This document shows, piece by piece, positions 55,344-62,860 of a stretch of DNA of 64,000 bases (the first letter of the stretch is position 1; each line of letters begins with the position of its first letter). Location of the stretch: contig NZ_QRDV01000001.1 in the NCBI RefSeq assembly GCF_003386165.1, positions 1,285,124 through 1,349,123 of the forward strand, written 5' to 3'. The notes under the pieces were generated by a model. The model did no database searches. It was not told the origin of the DNA and was given only the letters and a program-made list of their open reading frames with translations. This DNA is from Winogradskyella eximia. GTDB taxonomy: Bacteria > Bacteroidota > Bacteroidia > Flavobacteriales > Flavobacteriaceae. The translations under genes were made by a program, and so were the position numbers.

Positions 55344-56969
55344 ATGAAGAAGTATCTTCTATCAATTCTTACACTTTTATTACCACTATTAAACTTTGCT
55401 CAAGAAACAACTTCCGAAAAAATTGATACCATTTTTAAGGATTATACAGGTTGGTTTGTTGATGCTATTTTTTATGAAATTCCATTTTCAGAAACATATA
55501 AAATTCCATGGGTGCTAATTGTATTAATAGGTGGAGCATTGTTTTTTACTATCTATTTTAAATTTATAAATATTACTGGTTTTAGAATGGCTATTAGAGT
55601 TGTTAAAGGGCAGTATGAAGATATTGAAAAACATGGAGCAGACACTTTATATGGTGATAATACTGCAAATGAGGGTGAAAACATAATTGAAACCATGAGA
55701 GATGATGGTGCAGACGGAGAAGTTTCGCATTTTCAGGCTTTAACAGCAGCTTTATCAGCAACTGTTGGTTTAGGGAATATAGCAGGTGTTGCTGTAGCCT
55801 TATCTATTGGTGGACCTGGAGCAACATTTTGGATGATTGTTGCAGGATTATTAGGAATGGCTTCAAAATTTGCTGAATGTACACTTGGTGTAAAATATAG
55901 AGATGTTGGTGATGATGGTACCGTTTATGGTGGTCCAATGTACTACTTAACTAAAGGTTTAAAAGCCAAAGGTATGGGTGGTTTTGGTAAAGTGCTAGCT
56001 GTATTGTTTGCCATATTTGTGATAGGAGGTTCTTTTGGTGGTGGAAATATGTTTCAAGCCAATCAAGCTGCTGCGCAATTTGTTAAAGTATTCGATTTAG
56101 ATCCGGCTTCTAATGCAGGTCTTTATTTTGGTTTAGTTATGGCAGCTCTTGTAGCAGTTGTAATTATTGGTGGAATAAAGCGTATTGCTAAAGTAACTGA
56201 AAAAGTAGTGCCATTTATGGCAGGAATATATGTGTTAGCTTCTTTAATAATTCTAGGTGCTAATTTTAGTTTAATTGATGATGCATTTGCATTGATTTAT
56301 GAAGGTGCATTCTCAGGATTGGGTATAGCTGGTGGACTTGTTGGTGTAATGATTCAAGGTATTAGAAGAGGAGCATTTTCTAATGAAGCCGGAGTTGGTT
56401 CTGCTGCAATTGCACACTCTGCGGTCCGTATTAAATATCCTGCATCAGAAGGTATTGTTGCGCTTTTAGAACCATTTGTAGATACCGTTGTTATCTGTAC
56501 AATGACAGCATTGGTTATTGTAATCACTAATTTTGATGGTGGTTTTATGGAATATGGTGTTGAAATTACAGAAGGTGTTGAAATTACAGCTACAGCTTTT
56601 GATTCTGTGATTCCGCATTTCTCAATTGTACTTACAATCGCTGTTATATTATTTGCTTTTTCAACTATGATTTCTTGGTCTTACTATGGTATGCAAGGTT
56701 GGGTGTTTTTATTCGGAAAGGGTAAAGCATCAGATTTAGCTTATAAAATATTATTCTTATTCTTTGTAGTTGTTGGTGCTTCTATAAGCTTAGGAGCTGT
56801 AATTAATTTCTCTGATGCCATGATTTTTGCTATGGTTGTACCTAATATAATAGGTGTAGTGATTTTGTCTCCAGTCATTAAGAAGGAATTAAATAAATAT
56901 TATAAAGCTATCAACGTTAAGAATGATGCCATTGAAGATGGAGCAGATGATTTAAATGAAATTTTATAA
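55344..56969 (+). CDS. Alanine/glycine:cation symporter family protein
   Basis: A 541-aa sodium/alanine symporter of the AGCS family with about ten membrane helices and the family signature ALSATVGLGNIAGVAVA, plus GGPGATFWMI, GMASKFAECTLGVKYRD and RRGAFSNEAGVGSAAIAHS. An extra N-terminal signal-like segment (MKKYLLSILTLLLPLLNFAQE) precedes the first core helix. It imports small neutral amino acids with Na+ or H+. The gene is followed after 16 bp by the HhH protein gene. Confidence 0.93.
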   Translation: MKKYLLSILTLLLPLLNFAQETTSEKIDTIFKDYTGWFVDAIFYEIPFSETYKIPWVLIVLIGGALFFTIYFKFINITGFRMAIRVVKGQYEDIEKHGADTLYGDNTANEGENIIETMRDDGADGEVSHFQALTAALSATVGLGNIAGVAVALSIGGPGATFWMIVAGLLGMASKFAECTLGVKYRDVGDDGTVYGGPMYYLTKGLKAKGMGGFGKVLAVLFAIFVIGGSFGGGNMFQANQAAAQFVKVFDLDPASNAGLYFGLVMAALVAVVIIGGIKRIAKVTEKVVPFMAGIYVLASLIILGANFSLIDDAFALIYEGAFSGLGIAGGLVGVMIQGIRRGAFSNEAGVGSAAIAHSAVRIKYPASEGIVALLEPFVDTVVICTMTALVIVITNFDGGFMEYGVEITEGVEITATAFDSVIPHFSIVLTIAVILFAFSTMISWSYYGMQGWVFLFGKGKASDLAYKILFLFFVVVGASISLGAVINFSDAMIFAMVVPNIIGVVILSPVIKKELNKYYKAINVKNDAIEDGADDLNEIL

Positions 56970-56985
56970 AATAGAATTATAAAGT

Positions 56986-57873
56986 ATGAAATCCCATTTC
57001 TTGTTTACTAATCAACAACGGAATGGGATTTTTTTATTGTTGGCTGTAATAGTGATTATTCAATGTATCTATTGGTTTGTACCAAATATTTTCACGGATA
57101 CAACTACGGATAAACCTGTAAACGAAAATGAATTAGAAACGTTTAGAAAAGAAGTAGATTCATTACGACTAGTTGAAATAGAAAATAGGAAACCAAAAAT
57201 TTATCCTTTCAATCCAAATTATATAACAGATTATAAAGGTTATACTTTAGGAATGACAAATGAAGAAATCGATAGGCTTCATAAATTTAGAGAACGTAAC
57301 CAATGGGTTAATTCAGCTAAAGACTTTCAAAAAGTTACCAAGGTTTCAGATTCATTTTTAGACATAATTTCTCCTTATTTTAAATTTCCAGATTGGGTAA
57401 CAAATCCTAAGCCAAAGACTCAAGGTTATAGTAATTCTTATTCAAATTCTTCAAAACCTAAAACATATCAACAGAAGGTAGACTTAAATTTAGCAACGGC
57501 AAATCAGTTAAAAAAGGTTTATGGTGTTGGCGAAAAATTATCCGAACGGATTATAAAATATAGAGACAAGTACAAGGGAGGGTTTATTTCAGATGTTCAA
57601 CTTAGTGAAGTTTATGGATTGTCTCCAGAAGTTATAGAGCGTATTAAAAATGATTTTACGGTTAAAACACCAAGAGCAATTAAAACTTATAATCTTAACA
57701 CAGCAACTAGAGATGAGTTAGTCACTATTCAATTTATCGATTACGAAGTGGCTCATAATATTATTGAAGAACGAACTCTTAGAGATGGCTTTAAATCTCT
57801 AGAAGAGTTAACAAAAGTTGAAGATTTCCCCATCAAAAAATTCGATATAATTAAGCTATATTTGTATTTATAA
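56986..57873 (+). CDS. Helix-hairpin-helix protein (ComEA-like)
   Basis: A 295-aa protein with an N-terminal membrane helix (about 13-32) and two HhH regions. One (about 165-215) is VDLNLATANQLKKVYGVGEKLSERII, ComEA-like. A second degenerate one (about 240-295) is YNLNTATRDELVTI. An earlier related segment lies at about 85-130. HhH modules bind DNA without sequence preference; membrane-bound forms can act in DNA uptake. Here it is only inferred. Confidence 0.85.
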   Translation: MKSHFLFTNQQRNGIFLLLAVIVIIQCIYWFVPNIFTDTTTDKPVNENELETFRKEVDSLRLVEIENRKPKIYPFNPNYITDYKGYTLGMTNEEIDRLHKFRERNQWVNSAKDFQKVTKVSDSFLDIISPYFKFPDWVTNPKPKTQGYSNSYSNSSKPKTYQQKVDLNLATANQLKKVYGVGEKLSERIIKYRDKYKGGFISDVQLSEVYGLSPEVIERIKNDFTVKTPRAIKTYNLNTATRDELVTIQFIDYEVAHNIIEERTLRDGFKSLEELTKVEDFPIKKFDIIKLYLYL

Positions 57874-57886
57874 CAAACAACAATTT

Positions 57887-59053
57887 ATGTCTAATTTATA
57901 TTTTACAGAAGAGCACAATTTATTCCGAGAAAGCCTCAGAGAATTCTTAAAAAAAGAAGTTGTACCACATATTGATAAATGGGAAGAAACAGGTCATATT
58001 GAACGTTTCATCTGGAAAAAATTTGGTGATATGGGTTATTTTGGTTTAGCAACACCAGAAGCATATGGAGGCTTAGATTTAGATTTATTTTACACTGTTA
58101 TTTTTCTTGAAGAAATGCAACGCATAAATTCTGGTGGATTTGCAGCAGCAATGTGGGCACATGCATATTTAGCGATGACACATCTTAACAAGGAAGGAAA
58201 TCACGAACAAAAAGAAAAATATTTAACGCCTAGTGCTTTAGGTGACGCCATAGGTTGTCTTTGTATTACTGAACCTTTTGGAGGAAGTGATGTTGCAGGT
58301 ATGCGTACAACTGCAGTGAAGAAAGGTGATACTTATGTTATTAATGGTTCAAAAACTTTTATAACAAATGGTGTTTATAGTGATTATTTAGTGGTTGCTG
58401 CTAAAACGAGTCCAGAATTAGGAAATAAAGGTATTAGCATTTTTGTAATGGATAGAGATACGCCTGGTATCTCGGCAACAAAATTAGATAAGTTAGGATG
58501 GAGAGCTTCAGATACAGGTGAGATTGCATTTGATAATGTTGTAATTCCTGCTTCTAATTTAATGGGTGATGAAGGTCAAGGTTTTCCATACATAATGCAA
58601 CATTTTGCGTTAGAGCGATTAATAATGGGAGTGAATTCGCATGCTAGGGCAGAATATGCTTTAGAATATGCCAAACAATATATGTCTGAAAGAACAGCTT
58701 TTGGAAGAACTATAGATAAATTTCAAGCCTTAAGACATACTTATGCAGATTGCGAAACACAGATGGAAATTTGTAAACAATTTAACTACTATGTGGCAAA
58801 AAGATTAGATATGGGAGATTATGTTGTAAAAGAAGCAACAATGTCTAAATTACAATCCACAAAAATGGCAGATGATGTTATTTACCAATGTCTTCAGTTT
58901 TTAGGTGGTTACGGTTACATGGAAGAATATCCATTAGCACGTATGTCAAGAGATAGCCGATTAGGTCCTATTGGTGGAGGAACTTCCGAAATCTTAAAAG
59001 AGATTATCGCTAAAATGGTAATTGATAATAAAGACTATAAACCAGCAACATAA
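57887..59053 (+). CDS. Acyl-CoA dehydrogenase family protein
   Basis: A 388-aa flavoenzyme with CLCITEPFGGSDVAGMRTTA (FAD and substrate loop), GSKTFITNG, FALERLIMGV and the C-terminal LQFLGGYGYMEEYPLARMSRDSR and GGTSEILKEII. These are typical of acyl-CoA dehydrogenases in fatty-acid or branched-chain amino-acid oxidation. Chain-length specificity cannot be read from the sequence. It follows the HhH gene by 13 bp. Its last 49 bp are duplicated just downstream. Confidence 0.93.
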   Translation: MSNLYFTEEHNLFRESLREFLKKEVVPHIDKWEETGHIERFIWKKFGDMGYFGLATPEAYGGLDLDLFYTVIFLEEMQRINSGGFAAAMWAHAYLAMTHLNKEGNHEQKEKYLTPSALGDAIGCLCITEPFGGSDVAGMRTTAVKKGDTYVINGSKTFITNGVYSDYLVVAAKTSPELGNKGISIFVMDRDTPGISATKLDKLGWRASDTGEIAFDNVVIPASNLMGDEGQGFPYIMQHFALERLIMGVNSHARAEYALEYAKQYMSERTAFGRTIDKFQALRHTYADCETQMEICKQFNYYVAKRLDMGDYVVKEATMSKLQSTKMADDVIYQCLQFLGGYGYMEEYPLARMSRDSRLGPIGGGTSEILKEIIAKMVIDNKDYKPAT

Positions 59054-59139
59054 CTGATTAAATTATCATTTTAGAGAAAATTGTTTTTAATATCGCTAAA
59101 ATGGTAATTGATAATAAAGACTATAAACCTGCGACTTAA
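59005..59139 (+). repeat. 49-bp duplication of the 3' end of the acyl-CoA dehydrogenase gene
   Basis: Copy 1 is 59005-59053 (the real gene end, encoding IAKMVIDNKDYKPAT and stop). Copy 2 is 59091-59139 and encodes the same residues. They differ at three positions (CCA/CCT, GCA/GCG, ACA/ACT), all silent third-codon changes. Copy 2 has no gene in front and is a remnant. Confidence 0.9.
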
Positions 59140-59189
59140 TTTTGTGATTATTATATTTGAAATATAGGTCTTAGATCTGTTAAATTGAG

Positions 59190-59218
59190 AACTCGTGAAT
59201 TTATTCACGAGTTTTTTT
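59190..59218 (+). terminator. Terminator after the acyl-CoA dehydrogenase gene
   Basis: ACTCGTGAA (59191-59199) and TTCACGAGT (59204-59212) form a perfect 9-bp stem with a 4-nt loop, followed by a T-run. Confidence 0.92.
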
Positions 59219-59260
59219 GTTAATCATCATTTTTTACGCTAATAGTTTATGATTTATTAA

Positions 59261-59278
59261 CACGCAAACGTTTTCGTG
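59261..59278 (+). promoter_or_regulatory. LacI/PurR-type operator upstream of the alpha-amylase gene
   Basis: CACGCAAACGTTTTCGTG is an 18-bp near-palindrome around AAACGTTT, 68 bp before the amylase start. It contains a 16-bp core identical to the E. coli PurR box consensus (ACGCAAACGTTTTCGT) as I remember it, a half-site type bound by LacI-family regulators. No purine gene is nearby, so a LacI-family sugar regulator is more plausible; its gene is not in the window. Confidence 0.65.
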
Positions 59279-59345
59279 AATTATTGGATTTCTATTGAAG
59301 TCATTATTCCTGTAAATTTAGAGATATAACAAAATCTTAATATTC

Positions 59346-60725
59346 ATGAATAATTTAAAAATCATTGGTCTTGCCTGTTTAATACTATTTCTTTTTAATT
59401 GTAGTCAGGATGAAATTTTTGTAGAAGAACAATCAGCTCAAACTACCGAGACAATAGTAGAATATGCTAAACGTGATGGACTAAAACCAATTGGTTCAGG
59501 TGTTATGATGCAAGCTTTTTATTGGGATGTTCCTGCAGGCGGAACTTGGTGGAATACTGTAAACTCTAAAGTAGCAGATTGGAGTAACGCTGGTATAGAT
59601 GCCATTTGGCTTCCTCCAGCTTCAAAAGCACAAAATGGTCCTTTTTCTATGGGTTACGATCCTTTTGATTATTTTGATTTTGGAGAATACAACCAAATGG
59701 GAAGTGTTGAAACACGTTTTGGATCGAGAACTGAACTCACTAAATTAATTGATGCAGCACATCAAAATGGACTTAGTGTAATAGCAGATATAGTAATTAA
59801 TCATAATAGTGGAGGAGCAAGTGAGGCTAATCCTTATGCTGGAGGTAATACATGGACGGATTTTAATCCTATGTCAGGTAATTTTTATCGCTCAGCTAAT
59901 GATTTTCATGCCAATAATATACACTCTAATGATAGTGGAGCATTTGGAGGTTATCCAGATTTATGTCACAATCAAACTTATGTGCAAGATTGGTTATGGA
60001 ATAATTCAAATAGTGTAGCAAAATATTATAGAGATGTTATAGGTTTTGATGGATGGCGTTTTGATTATGTTAAAGGTTTTGAACCTTGGGTTGTAAAAGC
60101 ATGGAAAGATGAAGCAGGTGGATTTGCCGTTGGTGAATATTGGGATAGCAATGTGTCTACCTTAGATTGGTGGACAAGTACTGCAGAGGCAAGTGCTTTT
60201 GATTTTGCGTGCTATTATAAAATGAAAGATGCGTTTATGGGTAATAATTTAACGGTTCTAAATGATAATATGTTGTGGAAGCAAAATGCCACAAGGGCAA
60301 TGACATTTGTTGCGAATCATGATACCGATGAAATCATAAATAATAAAATTTTGGCTTATGCTTATATCTTAACTCACGAAGGTTATCCGACTATATTTTA
60401 TAAAGATTATGAGGAATGGTTAAATAAAGAGCGATTAAATAATTTAATATGGATTCATAATAATTTGGCTGGTGGAACAACAAATATATTACATGCAGAC
60501 ACAGACGAATATATAGCGAGAAGAAACGGTTATAATAATGCTGGTCTTGTGGTTTATATTAATAATTCAGATTTATGGCAAGAAAGATGGATAGAAACTA
60601 ATTGGTCTAATACTATTATTAAAGACTATACAGGTCACTCTGCTTGGGAACCTACGACGCAATATGGTAAATGGGTTAAAATACAAGCACCACCAAAAAG
60701 TTATTCGGTTTGGTCAGTAAAGTGA
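59346..60725 (+). CDS. GH13 alpha-amylase lipoprotein, archaeal-like (GH13_7 type)
   Basis: A 459-aa protein with a lipobox (LILFLFNC, Cys19) followed by an acidic stretch that may support surface export. It then has a full GH13 barrel. Catalytic residues: nucleophile Asp240 (WRFDYVKG), acid/base Glu264 (GEYWD) and Asp326 (ANHDTD). GVMMQAFYWDVPAGGTWWNT, YDPFDYFDFGEY and YKDYEEWLNKERL closely follow, as I recall them, the alpha-amylases of hyperthermophilic Thermococcales. It would cut internal alpha-1,4-glucan bonds in starch or glycogen outside the cell. Confidence 0.93.
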   Translation: MNNLKIIGLACLILFLFNCSQDEIFVEEQSAQTTETIVEYAKRDGLKPIGSGVMMQAFYWDVPAGGTWWNTVNSKVADWSNAGIDAIWLPPASKAQNGPFSMGYDPFDYFDFGEYNQMGSVETRFGSRTELTKLIDAAHQNGLSVIADIVINHNSGGASEANPYAGGNTWTDFNPMSGNFYRSANDFHANNIHSNDSGAFGGYPDLCHNQTYVQDWLWNNSNSVAKYYRDVIGFDGWRFDYVKGFEPWVVKAWKDEAGGFAVGEYWDSNVSTLDWWTSTAEASAFDFACYYKMKDAFMGNNLTVLNDNMLWKQNATRAMTFVANHDTDEIINNKILAYAYILTHEGYPTIFYKDYEEWLNKERLNNLIWIHNNLAGGTTNILHADTDEYIARRNGYNNAGLVVYINNSDLWQERWIETNWSNTIIKDYTGHSAWEPTTQYGKWVKIQAPPKSYSVWSVK

Positions 60726-60743
60726 TTTTTTATTGTTTAGTTT

Positions 60744-60769
60744 AAATCCTGCCAAAGTGCAGGATTTTT
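60744..60769 (+). terminator. Terminator after the amylase gene
   Basis: AAATCCTGC (60744-60752) pairs with GCAGGATTT (60759-60767), a perfect 9-bp stem followed by a short T-run. Confidence 0.88.
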
Positions 60770-60829
60770 AATATTATGCTAAATTAATACCAACTAATCG
60801 TTATATTTATTTTTATTGAAACTAGTTGG

Positions 60830-61720
60830 ATGAGTCTTAAATTTTTTTCAGAGTATTTATTATTAGAAAAAAAATATTCTAACCATACTGTATTGGCCTA
60901 TACAAAGGATATAGAAAATTTTCAAACCTTTTTAAATCAACATAATTATCCTGAAGATTTAATACAAGTTGGATATTCAGAAATTAGACAATGGATTGTA
61001 ACGTTAGTAGATGCTGGTATTTCTAATCGTACTATTAACCGAAAAGTATCTTCATTAAACACTTATTATAAGTACTTACAAAAAACTGAAGACATTAATG
61101 TAAATCCATTAAAACAGCATAAAGCCTTAAAAGTTGGAAAAAAAGCACAATTGCCATTTTCAGAACAAGAATTAAAAACTGTTTTAGAAAATTCTATAGT
61201 AGTAGATGATTTTGAAAGTGCAAGAAACCATTTTATTATTGAGCTATTTTACGCTACTGGAATTAGACGTATTGAACTCGTAAATTTGAAACTAACTGAT
61301 GTAGATAAGAGTAATAACCAAATAAAGGTATTGGGTAAACGAAAAAAAGAAAGATATATTCCTTTAATAGAATCGTTATCAAAATCCCTAAACTCTTATT
61401 TAGAATATAGAAACAATTTACCAACTATAGATGATAAGGAGTATCTGTTTTTAACAAAGAGTGGTCTTAAAATTTATGAAAAGCTTGTTTACAGAATAAT
61501 AAATAAGTATTTTAGTGAAGCATCTACGAAAGCAAAATGTAGCCCTCATGTAATTAGGCATTCGTTTGCAACGCACTTGTTAAATCAAGGTGCAGATTTA
61601 AATACAGTAAAAGAACTTCTTGGACATACAAGCTTAGCTGCTACTCAGGTTTATACACATAATAGTATAGCTGAATTAAAAAAAGTACATGCTAAATCAC
61701 ATCCAAGAAATCAAAGTTAA
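60830..61720 (+). CDS. xerC: Tyrosine recombinase XerC/XerD type
   Basis: A 296-aa site-specific recombinase: an N-terminal SAM-like core-binding domain (about 1-85) and a catalytic domain with Arg146 (TGIRRIEL), His240 and Arg243 (HVIRH), His266 (LLGHTSL) and the nucleophile Tyr275 (VYTH). All active residues are present. Its place before hpf and the tRNA-tuf cluster is the usual flavobacterial housekeeping position, so it resolves chromosome dimers at dif rather than serving a mobile element. Confidence 0.95.
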   Translation: MSLKFFSEYLLLEKKYSNHTVLAYTKDIENFQTFLNQHNYPEDLIQVGYSEIRQWIVTLVDAGISNRTINRKVSSLNTYYKYLQKTEDINVNPLKQHKALKVGKKAQLPFSEQELKTVLENSIVVDDFESARNHFIIELFYATGIRRIELVNLKLTDVDKSNNQIKVLGKRKKERYIPLIESLSKSLNSYLEYRNNLPTIDDKEYLFLTKSGLKIYEKLVYRIINKYFSEASTKAKCSPHVIRHSFATHLLNQGADLNTVKELLGHTSLAATQVYTHNSIAELKKVHAKSHPRNQS

Positions 61721-61801
61721 GTATAACTTAATGCCAATAATCAATAAATAAGTACTTAACAAATGCGTTTTAGTACCCATGTTTAACTTAAAATAAAATA
61801 T

Positions 61802-62104
61802 ATGAAAGTAAACACTCAATCCGTTAATTTTACAGCAGATAGTAAGCTGATAGATTTCATTCAGAAGCGAATGGATAAATTAGATTTGTTTTATGATAAA
61901 ATAATTCAGTCCGATGTATATTTAAAAGTAGAAAATACAAGTGATAAAGAAAATAAAATATTCGAAGTTAAAGTAAGTGTGCCAGGAGATAGTTTTGTTG
62001 TAAAGAAGCAATGTAAATCTTTTGAGGAAGGAGCAGATGCCGCAATTGCCTCATTAGGAAGGCAAATCAAAAAGCGAAAAGAAAAATTAAGGGCACATAG
62101 TTAA
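61802..62104 (+). CDS. hpf: Ribosome hibernation-promoting factor, short form
   Basis: A 100-aa protein of the HPF/RaiA family with the beta-alpha-beta fold (MKVNTQSVNFTADSKLIDFI, then VSVPGDSFVVKKQCKSFEEGADAAIASLGRQI) and a basic end. It binds the 30S A/P-site region and stabilises idle ribosomes in stationary phase. No long-form C-terminal dimerisation domain. It lies 81 bp after xerC. Confidence 0.93.
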   Translation: MKVNTQSVNFTADSKLIDFIQKRMDKLDLFYDKIIQSDVYLKVENTSDKENKIFEVKVSVPGDSFVVKKQCKSFEEGADAAIASLGRQIKKRKEKLRAHS

Positions 62105-62122
62105 AATTTTTTTAAAAAATGT

Positions 62123-62152
62123 TTTGAATAGTAAAATAAAGTCTTACATTTG
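62123..62152 (+). promoter_or_regulatory. Promoter upstream of the tRNA-tuf cluster
   Basis: TTTG (62123-62126), 18 nt, then TACATTTG (62145-62152), an exact -7 match. A hairpin with a T-run begins at the predicted transcript start. Confidence 0.6.
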
Positions 62153-62153
62153 C

Positions 62154-62180
62154 AGTCCGTTAGAAATAGCGGACTTTTTT
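62154..62180 (+). terminator. GAAA-tetraloop hairpin with T-run between hpf and the tRNAs
   Basis: AGTCCGTTA pairs with TAGCGGACT (one G-T pair) around a GAAA tetraloop, followed by six T residues. It can end hpf transcripts, or act as an attenuator for the promoter that starts within about 10 nt upstream. Confidence 0.8.
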
Positions 62181-62214
62181 ATGGTCAGTTTTTGATCTTG
62201 AAAAAGTAAAAAAG

Positions 62215-62288
62215 GCCGATGTAGCTCAGCTGGCTAGAGCAGCTGATTTGTAATCAGCAGGTCGTGGGTTCGAGTCCCTCCATCGGCT
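62215..62288 (+). tRNA. tRNA-Thr (anticodon TGT)
   Basis: Acceptor arm GCCGATG pairs perfectly with CATCGGC. The anticodon stem GCTGA/TCAGC holds the loop TTTGTAA, anticodon TGT. The T-arm contains GTTCGAGTC. CCA is not encoded. Confidence 0.97.
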
Positions 62289-62356
62289 CTTTAAAAGTTT
62301 GGTTTTTTTGATTAAAAAATAAGCTTTTATTGTTTGAAATATTGAAATTAAGTTTT

Positions 62357-62438
<82 letters not shown>

Positions 62439-62459
62439 CAAATAATTTTTGCAAATAGT

Positions 62460-62491
62460 TTTGAAAATTAAACTTCATTAAGCTACTTTTG
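62460..62491 (+). promoter_or_regulatory. Internal promoter between tRNA-Tyr and tRNA-Gly
   Basis: TTTG (62460-62463), 20 nt, TACTTTTG (62484-62491): a full consensus match inside the tRNA cluster. It would drive tRNA-Gly, tRNA-Thr and tuf separately. Confidence 0.6.
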
Positions 62492-62577
62492 CAAAAAAAA
62501 AAATGAATCTTGTTTTTGTGGGTTCATTAAGAATGAAATATTGATTACCTTTCAGAATGTAAAAATTTTGATAAAAT

Positions 62578-62650
62578 GCGAGAGTAGCTCAGTTGGTAGA
62601 GCGTCAGCCTTCCAAGCTGAATGTCGCCGGTTCGAACCCGGTCTCTCGCT
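62578..62650 (+). tRNA. tRNA-Gly (anticodon TCC)
   Basis: Acceptor GCGAGAG pairs with CTCTCGC. The anticodon stem TCAGC/GCTGA holds the loop CTTCCAA, anticodon TCC. Confidence 0.97.
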
Positions 62651-62718
62651 CTAAAATTTACGAGTTAAGATTTAGACTTTTATATCGTAATTCGAGAATC
62701 GGCTACCGTAAGTGAAAA

Positions 62719-62790
62719 GCCGGTGTAGCTCAGGGGTAGAGCGTTTCCTTGGTAAGGAAGAGGTCACGAGTTCAATTCTCGTCATTGGCT
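62719..62790 (+). tRNA. tRNA-Thr (anticodon GGT)
   Basis: Acceptor GCCGGTG pairs with CATTGGC through two G-U pairs. The anticodon loop TTGGTAA gives GGT. Two Thr isoacceptors thus flank tRNA-Tyr and tRNA-Gly. Confidence 0.96.
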
Positions 62791-62860
62791 CTTTTTTCTA
62801 AGTACATAGATTAGAAATAACAATTGAACACTAATATTAAAAGAATAAAATAAATTAAAC

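Noticed and set aside
60830..61720. Tyrosine recombinase as evidence of an integrated element next to tRNA genes
   Set aside because: The gene is a chromosomal XerC-type recombinase in conserved synteny with hpf and tuf. No tRNA-end duplication or phage genes are seen.
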